DNA of 64,000 nt from Flaviramulus_B aquimarinus. Its GTDB lineage: Bacteria; Bacteroidota; Bacteroidia; Flavobacteriales; Flavobacteriaceae. Position numbers and translations under genes: made by a program. Under the pieces are notes generated by a model. The model was not told the DNA's origin and did no database searches. It saw nothing but the letters and a program-made list of their open reading frames with translations. Location: contig NZ_BAABJH010000006.1 in assembly GCF_039543205.1 (NCBI RefSeq), positions 1 through 64,000 of the forward strand. Reading direction: 5' to 3'. Below, one piece after another: positions 1 to 8,694 of the stretch (the first letter of the stretch is position 1; each line of letters starts with the position of its first letter).

Positions 1-55
1 TAGCTGATACCATCTGCGAGATGGTACTGCATTTGGAGAGCGTAGAGTCGTTGCC
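1..55 (+). rRNA. rrf: 5S ribosomal RNA, 3' part
   Basis: The window opens inside a 5S rRNA gene. The stretch holds the conserved GATGGTACTGC block (about 19-30) and the closing GGAGAGCGTAGAGTCGTTGCC segment, which corresponds to the GGGAGAGTAGGTCGCCGCC-type 3' end of bacterial 5S rRNA. Only about the last half of the molecule is present. An rRNA operon therefore lies immediately to the left and is read rightward. The exact 3' end is judged from the loss of similarity and the following U-rich tract. Confidence 0.85.
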
Positions 56-85
56 TTTTTTATTCTAAACTCAATTTAGAATTGT

Positions 86-120
86 AAATCCTCAACATTC
101 ATTTGTTGAGGATTTTTTTT
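86..120 (+). terminator. Rho-independent terminator of the rRNA operon
   Basis: An 11-bp stem (AAATCCTCAAC pairing with GTTGAGGATTT) with an 8-base loop is followed by a run of T. It sits about 30 bases after the 5S end, in the right place to end the rRNA transcript. Confidence 0.85.
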
Positions 121-262
121 GCTCTGAATTGAAATAAAATGAAAATTACATTTGTAATTAAACGCTTTTTTTTGAAATAAAGTTAATAGGATATTTTGTA
201 AGGCTTTGAAGCACGTTTTCAACGCAATTTAATGGTACTGAAATAAGCTAAGTATTTTATGT

Positions 263-293
263 AAAACCCTTCATAGAAGTATAAAGGGTTTTC
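263..293. terminator. Hairpin, possible second terminator
   Basis: AAAACCCTT and AAGGGTTTT form a 9-bp inverted repeat around a 12-base loop. It has T or A tracts on both sides, so it could end transcription in either direction. It lies between the rRNA terminator and the helicase gene. Nothing else is evident between 121 and 373. Confidence 0.45.
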
Positions 294-373
294 CTATGAA
301 ATAAATTTAAGATTATAATTTAAGAATCTTACATTATTTATATATTATAATTTATAAATTGTAGTTAGTTTCC

Positions 374-381
374 TATATTTG
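374..381 (+). promoter_or_regulatory. Bacteroidota -7 box of the helicase gene
   Basis: TATATTTG fits the TAnnTTTG -7 element of Bacteroidota promoters and lies 25 bases before the ATG of the helicase gene. A TTG lies upstream but too close to be a good -33 element, so only the -7 box is claimed. Confidence 0.4.
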
Positions 382-405
382 AAATATTTTTTATAATAAT
401 CAAAA

Positions 406-2841
406 ATGATAAGCAATCGGGAACTGGATTTAACATGGGCGTTTGTGAATAATACAAACCGGTCAATTTTTTTAACGGGTAAGGCAGGGACTGGTAAAAC
501 CACGTTTTTACACCGATTGAAAATGAATAGTTTAAAACGAATGGTAGTGGTAGCACCTACGGGTGTGGCGGCTATTAACGCTAAGGGGGTTACAATACAT
601 TCGTTTTTTCAGATGCCTTTTGGACCTATTTTACCGGATACGGACCTGAATGCCTCAAAGGGCTTTAATAGGAAGTTTAGTAAGACCAAAATCAATATTA
701 TTAAGTCGATGGACTTATTGGTCATTGATGAAATTAGTATGGTGCGTGCCGATCTGTTGGATGGTATTGATAGAACCTTACGGCGTTTTAGAAATAGAAA
801 CAAGGTGTTTGGTGGGGTGCAGGTGTTGATGATTGGCGATTTGCAACAATTATCGCCAGTAATTAAGGAACAGGAATGGGACTTATTAAAATCGTATTAT
901 ACAAACGGGTTCTTTTTTAGCAGTCATGCCTACCAGCAATGTGAAGCTATTACTATTGAGTTGAAACATATTTACAGACAGGACAACCCCAAGTTTATTG
1001 AAATCCTTAATGAAATTAGGAATAATGCCCTTAGCGAAGCTGGAGCTGTTGCATTGAATACACGTTATATTCCTGATTTTACACCTGAACCTGGTGCGGG
1101 TTATATATCCTTAACCACGCACAATAACAAAGCGGAAGCCACTAATAAAGCGGAGTTAGATAAATTAAATACCAAATTACATACCTATAAGGCAGAAATT
1201 AAAGGAAAGTTTCCGGAATATGCTTACCCCAATAAAGAGACTTTAGAATTGAAAGTGGGTGCTCAGGTGATGTTTGTTAAGAATGATAGTAGTCCTGAAA
1301 AGCGTTATTTTAATGGAAAGATAGGGAAGGTGATTCTGTTGGATGTTGATGAAGTGGTGGTGCATTGCCCTGATGATGATTTTAATATTGTAACCACGCC
1401 CGAATTTTGGGATAACATTAATTATACAGTTGATGCTGAAACGAAAGCCATTTCGGAAAATATTATAGGCTCGTACACCCAAATGCCTTTGCGTTTAGCA
1501 TGGTCTATTACCATACATAAAAGTCAGGGGCTCACTTTTGAAAAGGCCATTATTGATGCCCAAGGGGCTTTTGCTCACGGGCAAACCTATGTGGCATTGA
1601 GCCGATGTAAATCTTTGGAAGGCTTGGTGTTAAAAAGTAAGATTCATTCTAGTCAGATTATTAGCGATAGCCATGTAATTTCGTTTAATAAAGATGCCGA
1701 ACAGAATGAACCTGACGAAGCTGTTTTAGAGCTTTCGCAGAAAAATTTTCAATTGGATTTAATTTTTGAGGTGTTTGATTTTTACCCATTACTGTATCCA
1801 GCAAATCGGGTTTTAGATATTTATTATAAAAACAGAACGGTTGTTCAAGGCGAGGTAGAACCTGTTTTTTTAACCATAAAAACGGCCATTACTAATTTTT
1901 TGAAAGTGAGTAATGGGTTTAATGCCCAATTGAAACAACTTTTGGAACATGAGGGGTTACCTGAAACGAGTGCTGTGGTTCAAGAGCGCTTTAAAAAAGC
2001 CATTGCTTATTTTAAAACTGAGGTAGAAACACATATTGTTGAGCCATTAAAGACGTTTGGTTTTACTACCGATAATCAGGCCGTGGGGAGCGATATGACT
2101 AAAAACCTGGATGCTTTGGAAGACTTATTGACTACAAAAGTTTTATATTTTAATGGTTTAGCTACTGGGTTTCAAGCCAAGCACTTTTTGGAGTTACGAG
2201 CTAAATCTGTATTTTTTGGTAAAGAGAAACCCAAGAAACCTAGAAAAGCAGTTATTGATGGGACGTCTAATGTGGAATTATTTGAATTATTACGTGTGCT
2301 TAGAAATGAGATAGCTCAGGAAAAGGATTTGATTCATTATCAGGTATTTACTCAAAAGGCCTTATATGCCATGTGCGAAACCTTACCTAGCAATAAAAAA
2401 GAACTGCTGCAAGTTAATGGTATGGGTAAAACGCGTGTTGAAAAGTACGGTGTTGCTATTTTAAAAGTAATAAAAGCGTTTTGTGATGAAAACGATATTG
2501 AAACATCTAAAGATGTGGATATTTTTGAAGTAGAAAAGCCTAAAAGAAAAAAGGGTGATACTAAAAAAGAATCTTTAGCCTTATTTAAACAGGGTAAATC
2601 TATTCAAGATATAGCTAATGACAGGGAACTTAATGAAAATACCATTTTTGGACATTTGACTAGTTTTATAGGTTCGGGAGAAGTGAAAATTACCGATTTG
2701 ATGTCGGTTGAAAATTACGAAGCATTAAAAGCCAGTATTCCTAAAAAAAGTTTTGAAGACATATCAGATTTAAAGCATCAATTGGATGATAAGTACAGTT
2801 ATGGAGAATTGCGTTTGGTGGTTGAGGAATTGAGAAAATAA
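406..2841 (+). CDS. Pif1/RecD-like superfamily 1 helicase with HRDC and C-terminal HTH domains
   Basis: The 811-residue protein begins with an ATPase core. Walker A (GKAGTGKT) is at about residues 25-32, Walker B (VIDEIS) near 105, and the C-terminal SF1B motifs (SITIHKSQG, then YVALSR) near 365-415. This layout is typical of Bacteroidota Pif1-like helicases, which unwind DNA 5'-3' and act on forks, R-loops or G-quadruplexes. A HRDC-like nucleic-acid-binding domain follows at about 620-690, with the HhH-like stretch LLQVNGMGKTRVEKYG. A helix-turn-helix of the HTH_40 type lies near 720-765. The gene stands alone. The family assignment is firm, but the in vivo substrate is not visible from sequence. 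The start is the ATG that leaves 24 residues before the P-loop. Confidence 0.9.
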   Translation: MISNRELDLTWAFVNNTNRSIFLTGKAGTGKTTFLHRLKMNSLKRMVVVAPTGVAAINAKGVTIHSFFQMPFGPILPDTDLNASKGFNRKFSKTKINIIKSMDLLVIDEISMVRADLLDGIDRTLRRFRNRNKVFGGVQVLMIGDLQQLSPVIKEQEWDLLKSYYTNGFFFSSHAYQQCEAITIELKHIYRQDNPKFIEILNEIRNNALSEAGAVALNTRYIPDFTPEPGAGYISLTTHNNKAEATNKAELDKLNTKLHTYKAEIKGKFPEYAYPNKETLELKVGAQVMFVKNDSSPEKRYFNGKIGKVILLDVDEVVVHCPDDDFNIVTTPEFWDNINYTVDAETKAISENIIGSYTQMPLRLAWSITIHKSQGLTFEKAIIDAQGAFAHGQTYVALSRCKSLEGLVLKSKIHSSQIISDSHVISFNKDAEQNEPDEAVLELSQKNFQLDLIFEVFDFYPLLYPANRVLDIYYKNRTVVQGEVEPVFLTIKTAITNFLKVSNGFNAQLKQLLEHEGLPETSAVVQERFKKAIAYFKTEVETHIVEPLKTFGFTTDNQAVGSDMTKNLDALEDLLTTKVLYFNGLATGFQAKHFLELRAKSVFFGKEKPKKPRKAVIDGTSNVELFELLRVLRNEIAQEKDLIHYQVFTQKALYAMCETLPSNKKELLQVNGMGKTRVEKYGVAILKVIKAFCDENDIETSKDVDIFEVEKPKRKKGDTKKESLALFKQGKSIQDIANDRELNENTIFGHLTSFIGSGEVKITDLMSVENYEALKASIPKKSFEDISDLKHQLDDKYSYGELRLVVEELRK

Positions 2842-3531
2842 AGTTAAAAAAAATGAAACTATATTAGGGTTTTGACCCCTCCGCTTGTCGATAGTTTCCG
2901 ATAGCTATCGGGATGGGATAAGCTTCCAGAAGTTAGATTATAATTAACCTGATTTCGATGTAAATTTTATTTAAAAAAACAATTTACCATATGATAAACA
3001 GTTGTTTGTCATATCGACAGCGCGAAGTATGAGTCTTTCGGCTCCGTTCAAGATAAACTTTCGAGATATCTCATTATGATGAGATTCCCTGTCTGCCGAC
3101 AGGCAGGCTCTTCACAAACTTCGTTTGGGTATTTTCAATCAAAATATATTTTAATCTTAATAGCATTCGGAATGATAAAGCTTATTTATTAAACTTTTTA
3201 AACACTCAATTATTAGTTAGTAATATGTCTAACTGACGTTAATTAGGGTTTTGACCCCTCCGCCTGTCGGCACCTCCCCTTAAAAAAAGGGGAGGAGTAA
3301 TACGGTTGCTATTTAAAACTATAATTGGTGTTGGTTTTAATTTTCGGGTTTCTATTTAGTTTATGCTTAACGCAGTCGAAGTATTGTACCCTAATTGTTT
3401 TTAATGATGAGATTCATACACCGTACTTTGGCGCTTCTCAGAATGATAAAGCTTTTTTGTAAGGATTTTAAAGCTGTTAGACTAAATCACAATAATTTTT
3501 CAATTCAATTTATTTATCTATTTTAGTATCC
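2842..3531. repeat. 690-bp gene-free region of degenerate interspersed repeats
   Basis: No coding frame is convincing here. The stretch is a patchwork of repeats. A block reading GGGTTTTGACCCCTCCGC occurs twice (from about 2865 and 3245). The palindrome CCGATAGCTATCGG is at 2898-2911. A 37-base segment at 3052-3088 is present as an inverted copy at 4123-4159 beyond the next gene. Stretches reading GAATGATAAAGCTT recur at about 3170 and 3447, and a CTGCCGACAGGCAG palindrome lies near 3093. These look like remnants of small non-autonomous elements or extragenic palindromes. Confidence 0.6.
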
Positions 3532-4032
3532 ATGAATATAATTATCCAATCTACTCTTAAAACACTTCAAAAATCGCAATCATTATTAAATAGTTTAACT
3601 GATGAGCAATTATGTGATGCTTCTGTGCCGCCATATCATTCCAGTATAGGCACTCATATTAGGCACATTTTGGATTTTTATGAGCGTATTTTTGAGCTTA
3701 ATTCTGAAAACCAAATTGATTTAACAGCCCGATCTAGAAATACAGATGTTGAAGAACAGTGTGATTGTGCTAAAGATTATTTGGATTTAATCATTGATAA
3801 ATTAAATGCTATAAGTTTTGATATGGATAAAACAGTTTCTGTTATTGATGATTTAGGTTTAGGAACTGTAGAAATACCTTATACTTACGGGGCTTTATTA
3901 TCTCAAGCTAATAGTCATACTATACATCATTACGCTATTATTAACTATATTTTTGACCGTTTAGGCATTCTTGTTAATGATAGTGAATTTGGATATAATC
4001 CAACAACGCCAAAGCAGGCTACTGTAAAATAA
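3532..4032 (+). CDS. DinB-family protein (putative metal-binding four-helix bundle)
   Basis: The 166-residue protein has the DinB/YfiT signature. A first His-rich helix carries the pattern THIRHILDFYE at about residues 37-47 and a late helix carries SHTIHHYAI at about 123-131; together they would supply the metal-ligating His residues. Members are often thiol-dependent transferases or hydrolases of unknown substrate, so no reaction is proposed. The gene is monocistronic and lies between inverted copies of an interspersed repeat (3052-3088 and 4123-4159). A second DinB-type gene is at 35864. Confidence 0.75.
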   Translation: MNIIIQSTLKTLQKSQSLLNSLTDEQLCDASVPPYHSSIGTHIRHILDFYERIFELNSENQIDLTARSRNTDVEEQCDCAKDYLDLIIDKLNAISFDMDKTVSVIDDLGLGTVEIPYTYGALLSQANSHTIHHYAIINYIFDRLGILVNDSEFGYNPTTPKQATVK

Positions 4033-4122
4033 ACCACTATGGATTTGAAATCCACAGTTTTAAAACAAAAGCATAAAATTCTTTTTAAAAGTGAGCTTGT
4101 CATTCCGAATGAGGCACGAAGA

Positions 4123-4159
4123 GGAATCTCATCAGTGTAAGATTTCTCGAAAGTTTATC
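4123..4159 (-). repeat. Interspersed repeat, inverted copy of 3052-3088
   Basis: GGAATCTCATCA...TTTCTCGAAAGTTTATC is the reverse complement, with a few differences, of the segment at 3052-3088. It belongs to a longer element starting near 4096 (GTCATTCCGAATGAGGC). A related hairpin element is at 48256-48346. The pair brackets the DinB gene. The rest of the gap to 4310 holds a CCCGATAACTATCG-type palindrome at about 4217-4244. Confidence 0.6.
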
Positions 4160-4310
4160 TATGAGTATTTTCTATGCTCAATATAAACTAAAGTAAAAAG
4201 GTTCGTTCTCCTTGCGTCCCGATAACTATCGTGAACTATCGGAACCGTCGAAAATTCAAGTCGCATTGATGAATTGGTTTTTAATTTATAGCACTAACAA
4301 AATTGTTTGA

Positions 4311-4547
4311 TTATTTCTTTTTAAACATACTGTCCATAACCGTGTTTATACCTTTAAACGCAAGGAATATGGCTAAACCACAAAGGAGTATGGCTAGTAT
4401 TAAAATAGGAATGTATAAAGGTTTTTCTTGATTGGTTAAAGCTATATAAACTAATGTAGGCCCAAGGAACATACATCCTAAAGACATTCCCATGATTTTT
4501 AACCCTTTTGCTAGAATATCTCTATCTGTTTTATGTTCTTCCATCAT
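4311..4547 (-). CDS. DUF6095-type small membrane protein
   Basis: The 78-residue protein has two predicted membrane helices, at about residues 14-34 (LKIMGMSLGCMFLGPTLVYIA) and 43-66 (LYIPILILAILLCGLAIFLAF), with a short charged N-terminus and a KKK tail. It resembles the DUF6095 family of Flavobacteriia. It overlaps the 3' end of murQ by 17 bases and is probably translated with it. The function is unknown; a link to wall recycling is inferred only from position. Confidence 0.7.
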   Translation of the reverse strand: MMEEHKTDRDILAKGLKIMGMSLGCMFLGPTLVYIALTNQEKPLYIPILILAILLCGLAIFLAFKGINTVMDSMFKKK

Positions 4548-5352
4548 TATAATTTTGAACTGCTAAACGCACACTACCAAATTTGTTTAATAATTCTTCA
4601 GCATCTTTTTGAGGGATGTTTAATTCTGCCATAATCATTTTAGCACCTCTATTAACCAGCTTATTATTACTTAATTGCATATCTACCATTTTGTTGCCTT
4701 TAACATGTCCTAATTGAATCATGGTAGCTGTAGTTATCATATTAAGTACTAGTTTTTGAGCGGTACCTGCTTTCATTCTAGAGCTGCCAGTCACAAATTC
4801 AGGACCAACAATAACTTCAATAGGGTATTGGGCGGTTTGCGATAATGGACTATTAAAATTGCATGTTATACAGCCCGTAATGATATTGTTTTTATTACAT
4901 TTTTCTAAAGCAGAAATAACATAAGGCGTTGTGCCAGAAGCGGCAATACCGACAACAATATCTTTATTTGTAATATTATAAGCTTGTAAATCTTCCCAAC
5001 CTAAACTCAGAGAGTCTTCAGCAAATTCTACAGCTTTTCTAATGGCCGTGTCTCCACCTGCAATAATTCCAATGACTAAATCATGTGAAACTCCAAAAGT
5101 AGGTGGGCATTCAGATGCGTCTAAAATTCCTAAACGTCCACTTGTACCAGCGCCAATATAAAATAAGCGACCTCCTTGTTTTAATTTGTTTACAATTTGT
5201 TCAACTAAATTTTCTATTTGTGGTAATGCTTTATTAACAGCTAAAGGAACTGTTTTGTCTTCGTTATTTATATTTTTTAACAATTCTGAAATAGACATGC
5301 TTTCCAAATGATTATAATTTGAATCTTGCTCGGTTGTTTTAGTGAAACTCAT
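4531..5352 (-). CDS. murQ: N-acetylmuramic acid 6-phosphate etherase MurQ
   Basis: MurQ cleaves the lactyl ether of N-acetylmuramic acid 6-phosphate to give GlcNAc 6-phosphate and D-lactate in cytoplasmic peptidoglycan recycling. The 273-residue protein has a SIS domain with the hallmark GAGTSGRLGILDASECPPTFG at about residues 67-87 and the downstream GSSRMKAGTAQKLVLNMI motif near 190. It is slightly shorter than many homologues (about 300) but lacks no recognisable motif. It heads a two-gene unit with the DUF6095 protein. Confidence 0.95.
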   Translation of the reverse strand: MSFTKTTEQDSNYNHLESMSISELLKNINNEDKTVPLAVNKALPQIENLVEQIVNKLKQGGRLFYIGAGTSGRLGILDASECPPTFGVSHDLVIGIIAGGDTAIRKAVEFAEDSLSLGWEDLQAYNITNKDIVVGIAASGTTPYVISALEKCNKNNIITGCITCNFNSPLSQTAQYPIEVIVGPEFVTGSSRMKAGTAQKLVLNMITTATMIQLGHVKGNKMVDMQLSNNKLVNRGAKMIMAELNIPQKDAEELLNKFGSVRLAVQNYNDGRT

Positions 5353-5417
5353 AGTCTAAAAATACGTAAAAAATTTGTTAGGATTAGTGGCTGCTAATTT
5401 AGTCTAGTTCATGTGGT

Positions 5418-6233
5418 TTATTGAACGACATAGGTGAAAATATCTGTTTCTGAAACTCTAAAATAACCTAAAGGGTAATTGCTAGGATTTGTTTGGTTAA
5501 CGCAGTTCCCCCTAACTGTAGCAGGCTGACTTTCAAAAGGCCCTCCTGAATCTTCATCGGTTTGCTGTAATAATATATTAAAAAACTCATAACCGCGTTC
5601 TGAAACGCCAGAATTCCTAATCAATAATTCATCACCTGGTTCTATATCATCACTAGAGTAGAATGCAAAAATTTGATTTCCATCGGTAAATTCATCATCA
5701 TAAACTTCTAGGTCTAAGTTATTACTATCAATAACTAAGAATTCAAATAAATAGTAATTATCAATTCCTAAAGGATCTGTGTAATATGCTTTTATTTCAA
5801 TATCGTCCCCTGTAAATCCACCATCATTTTTTTGTTCTACAAACTCTATAGGTACTACAGGTATTAAAGTTTCGGTTGCTGTGTATATTTCATTATTGTA
5901 GTTTATAGCTAGATTGTAAACGCCATTAAGTTCTGGAATGAATGACTCATTTGAATAAATACCAGTATTCTCATTTTCAATAAAATTGAATGTGTTACTG
6001 TTTAAATCTGTAACTGTTATTGTTGCTCCTGTTGCTGGAGGAATCGTGTCATCAAAATATGGAGCAGTCAAGCTAAGGCGTATAAATTGTAAATTCCCAT
6101 CGGTACCTTTAATCCAATTTAAAGATGCTTCTATAACCAATCTTGGTTCGGCAGTATTTAAATCGACTTCAATAACGTCTTCGCACGAGATTAGTAATAA
6201 ACAAATAAGATATATTTTAAATATTGGTTTCAT
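5418..6233 (-). CDS. DUF4249 lipoprotein, partner of the upstream TonB receptor
   Basis: The 271-residue protein starts with a lipoprotein signal (MKPIFKIYLICLLLISCEDV, lipobox Cys near residue 17). A beta-rich DUF4249 body follows. An earlier in-frame ATG at 6278 would lie inside the receptor gene and spoil the signal peptide, so the ATG at 6233 is preferred. It follows the TonB receptor by only 4 bases. The pair is a common Bacteroidota arrangement, with the lipoprotein expected at the outer membrane with the receptor. The substrate is unknown. Confidence 0.85.
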   Translation of the reverse strand: MKPIFKIYLICLLLISCEDVIEVDLNTAEPRLVIEASLNWIKGTDGNLQFIRLSLTAPYFDDTIPPATGATITVTDLNSNTFNFIENENTGIYSNESFIPELNGVYNLAINYNNEIYTATETLIPVVPIEFVEQKNDGGFTGDDIEIKAYYTDPLGIDNYYLFEFLVIDSNNLDLEVYDDEFTDGNQIFAFYSSDDIEPGDELLIRNSGVSERGYEFFNILLQQTDEDSGGPFESQPATVRGNCVNQTNPSNYPLGYFRVSETDIFTYVVQ

Positions 6234-6237
6234 AGTC

Positions 6238-8613
6238 TTAAAGTTTAAAATTATAAGATATGGATGGTACAATTCCAAAAATGGCTAATCGTGTTGCTTC
6301 ATTGGTATTTGTATCTGTATTTTGTCCAAAATTTATAGAAGCGGCATTTTTACGGTTATAGATATTATAAATGCCAAATACCCAATAGCTTTGCCACCCT
6401 TTGGTTTTATTTGGTTTTGGGGTGTAATTTAATGAAACATCTAAACGGTTGTATGATGGTAGCCTATCTGCATTCCTGTTGCTGTAGTTAGGTATGTTAA
6501 GTCCATTAAATTCATATTGCCCATTAGGGAATGTTGCTGGTTGTCCGGTTTGAAACAAAAAATTAGTGTTTATTTTCCATTTTTTGTTCCATTGATAACT
6601 TCCCGTTATTGATATATCATGTGTTTTGTCATAGGGTGTATTGTACCAATTCCCATTATTTATTCCTAATTCTGTAGGTGTTCTTCCTCTTGTTTGTTGT
6701 TCGGATTTAGATAGGGTATATGCCAACCATCCTTTTAACTTTCCTTCGTTTTTGCGAAGTAAAACTTCTAAGCCATAGGCTCTAGCTCTACCATTTAGTA
6801 TAATTTGTTCAATAGCGTTATTTGCAATTAGATCTGCGCCATCAATATAATCTATTCTGTTTTTTACTGTTTTATAAAAACTTTCTAATTCTAAAGCATA
6901 TGTATTGTTATTAAAATTTTTAAAATAACCTATTGCGAATTGGTCAAGTAATTGTGGCTTTACATATTTGCCACTAGGCGTCCAAATATCTAAAGGGGTA
7001 GGTGAATTGGTATTTGAAAGTAAATGTAAATATTGACTCATTCTATTGTAACTCATTTTTACTGAGCTATTAGGACTTACTTGATAGGCTAGGGATGCTC
7101 TAGGCTCTAAGTTATAGAAGCTTTCAATAACAGCACTCCGTTTAAAAGATGTTTTGGCAATAGGTTCTGCTTTTTCATAAATTTGAAAATCTTCATTGAA
7201 CAGAATGGCTTGATCGTTTTCATAAACATTCAGTTCATCTTGCCCTAAACGGTGAAAAGAACTAAGGCGCAATCCATAGGATAGTGCCAATTTATCTGAT
7301 ATTTTATGTTCAGCATCTAAATAAATAGCATTTTCAAAAGCATATTTATCTATGAGTTTAAATGGATTAATTCCTGAAGACGGCACGGTTGGGTTTATTT
7401 CTCCTGGATTAAATTTGTAATACATACTATTTATACCGTATTGCAGTTTTATTTTATCGCTTATATAGTGTTTGAAATCATATTTTAAGTTGAAATTTTG
7501 GATTCCTGAAATCCAATCAAATTCTACAAAGTCAAGCCTTAATTCGTAATAATAATCAGAATAAATAAAGGATAAATTTGAAAATAATTTATCTGAAAAC
7601 AGATGATTCCACCTAAAGTTTAAAACGGAGTTTCCATAGGTGTTTTCAAAAGAATCTTCGATTCTAAATACATCTCTACCAAAATATCCTGATAGGTAAA
7701 TATTGTTTCTATCGTTTATTCTATAGCTTAATTTAGTATTCAAATCGTAGAAATATGCAATATTATTAATGTCAAAAATCGGTAAAAATAAATGAGCGTA
7801 ACTAGATCGACCTCCAAAGAGGAAAGATCCTTTGCCCTGTTTAATAGGGCCTTCAGCAAGTAGCCTACTTGAAACAAGTCCAATACCACCATTCATGTGA
7901 AATTCTTTACTATTGCCTTCTTTTTGATAAATATCTAAAACGGATGAAACACGCCCACCATAACGCGCAGGAATACCACCTTTATAGAGCTTTATATCTT
8001 TAATGGCATCTGGGTTGAAAACGGAAAAGAATCCAAACAAATGCGATGAGTTATATATAGTGGCTTCATCTAAAAGGATTAGGTTTTGATCTGCTGCACC
8101 ACCTCGCACGTTAAAACCAGAAGCCCCTTCGCCAGCACTGGTTACACCAGGTAATAAGGTAATGGCTTTAATAATATCAGATTCGCCAAGAACAACAGGG
8201 ATGTCTTTTATGGTACTAGAAGTAAGTTTGGAAACACTCATTTGTGGCGTTTTTATATTGAGTTTCTCAATATCTTCAGTAATGACTATTTCATCTAAAC
8301 TTTCTAATGCATCTAATAAACTTAAGTTTTTGGTAATGTCCTGGGTAAGCGTAATGGTTTCAGAAATTGTAGAAAATCCTAGGTAGCTCACTATTAATTT
8401 GTAAGTTCCTTTAGGAAGTGTTATGGAATAAAAACCATATTCATTAGTTGTTGTGCCTGCTGATATTTCTGGAAATATAATATTTACACCGATAAGGGTT
8501 TCATTACTTTTTTCTTCGGAAACGGTGCCACTTAATGTGAATCTTTCTTGTGCGTTTAGCGATAGTATATTAAAACATAGCGCAAAAAGAAACCATAGTA
8601 AAAGGTTTTTCAT
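6238..8613 (-). CDS. TonB-dependent outer-membrane receptor with N-terminal carboxypeptidase-like domain
   Basis: The 791-residue protein carries a signal peptide (first about 21 residues, ending LNAQ) and a CarboxypepD_reg-like beta-sandwich at about 25-105 (LSGTVSEEKSNETLIGVNI). A plug domain lies at about 120-235 (FNVRGGAADQNLILLDEA...YGGRVSSVLDI), and a 22-strand-type barrel runs to the end with a terminal aromatic-type strand (SISYNFKL). Such receptors import ligands using energy from TonB-ExbBD. It is co-transcribed with the DUF4249 lipoprotein. Absence of a SusD gene argues against a classical polysaccharide locus; the ligand is not deducible. Confidence 0.92.
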   Translation of the reverse strand: MKNLLLWFLFALCFNILSLNAQERFTLSGTVSEEKSNETLIGVNIIFPEISAGTTTNEYGFYSITLPKGTYKLIVSYLGFSTISETITLTQDITKNLSLLDALESLDEIVITEDIEKLNIKTPQMSVSKLTSSTIKDIPVVLGESDIIKAITLLPGVTSAGEGASGFNVRGGAADQNLILLDEATIYNSSHLFGFFSVFNPDAIKDIKLYKGGIPARYGGRVSSVLDIYQKEGNSKEFHMNGGIGLVSSRLLAEGPIKQGKGSFLFGGRSSYAHLFLPIFDINNIAYFYDLNTKLSYRINDRNNIYLSGYFGRDVFRIEDSFENTYGNSVLNFRWNHLFSDKLFSNLSFIYSDYYYELRLDFVEFDWISGIQNFNLKYDFKHYISDKIKLQYGINSMYYKFNPGEINPTVPSSGINPFKLIDKYAFENAIYLDAEHKISDKLALSYGLRLSSFHRLGQDELNVYENDQAILFNEDFQIYEKAEPIAKTSFKRSAVIESFYNLEPRASLAYQVSPNSSVKMSYNRMSQYLHLLSNTNSPTPLDIWTPSGKYVKPQLLDQFAIGYFKNFNNNTYALELESFYKTVKNRIDYIDGADLIANNAIEQIILNGRARAYGLEVLLRKNEGKLKGWLAYTLSKSEQQTRGRTPTELGINNGNWYNTPYDKTHDISITGSYQWNKKWKINTNFLFQTGQPATFPNGQYEFNGLNIPNYSNRNADRLPSYNRLDVSLNYTPKPNKTKGWQSYWVFGIYNIYNRKNAASINFGQNTDTNTNEATRLAIFGIVPSISYNFKL

Positions 8614-8647
8614 TTAATAGCTCTTCTTTTTTTTTATAAAAGTATAA

Positions 8648-8675
8648 AAAAAGCTCCTAAAAAAGGAGCTTTTAA
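8648..8675 (-). terminator. Rho-independent terminator of icd
   Basis: Read leftward, AAAAGCTCCT pairs with AGGAGCTTTT and is followed by a T run. It lies 20 bases beyond the icd stop codon and separates icd from the receptor gene. Confidence 0.85.
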
Positions 8676-8694
8676 CAAGTTGTTAGATTTTTAT

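Noticed and set aside
6238..8613. Polysaccharide utilisation locus
   Set aside because: The TonB receptor lacks a SusD partner and no glycoside hydrolases are nearby; the partner is a DUF4249 lipoprotein.
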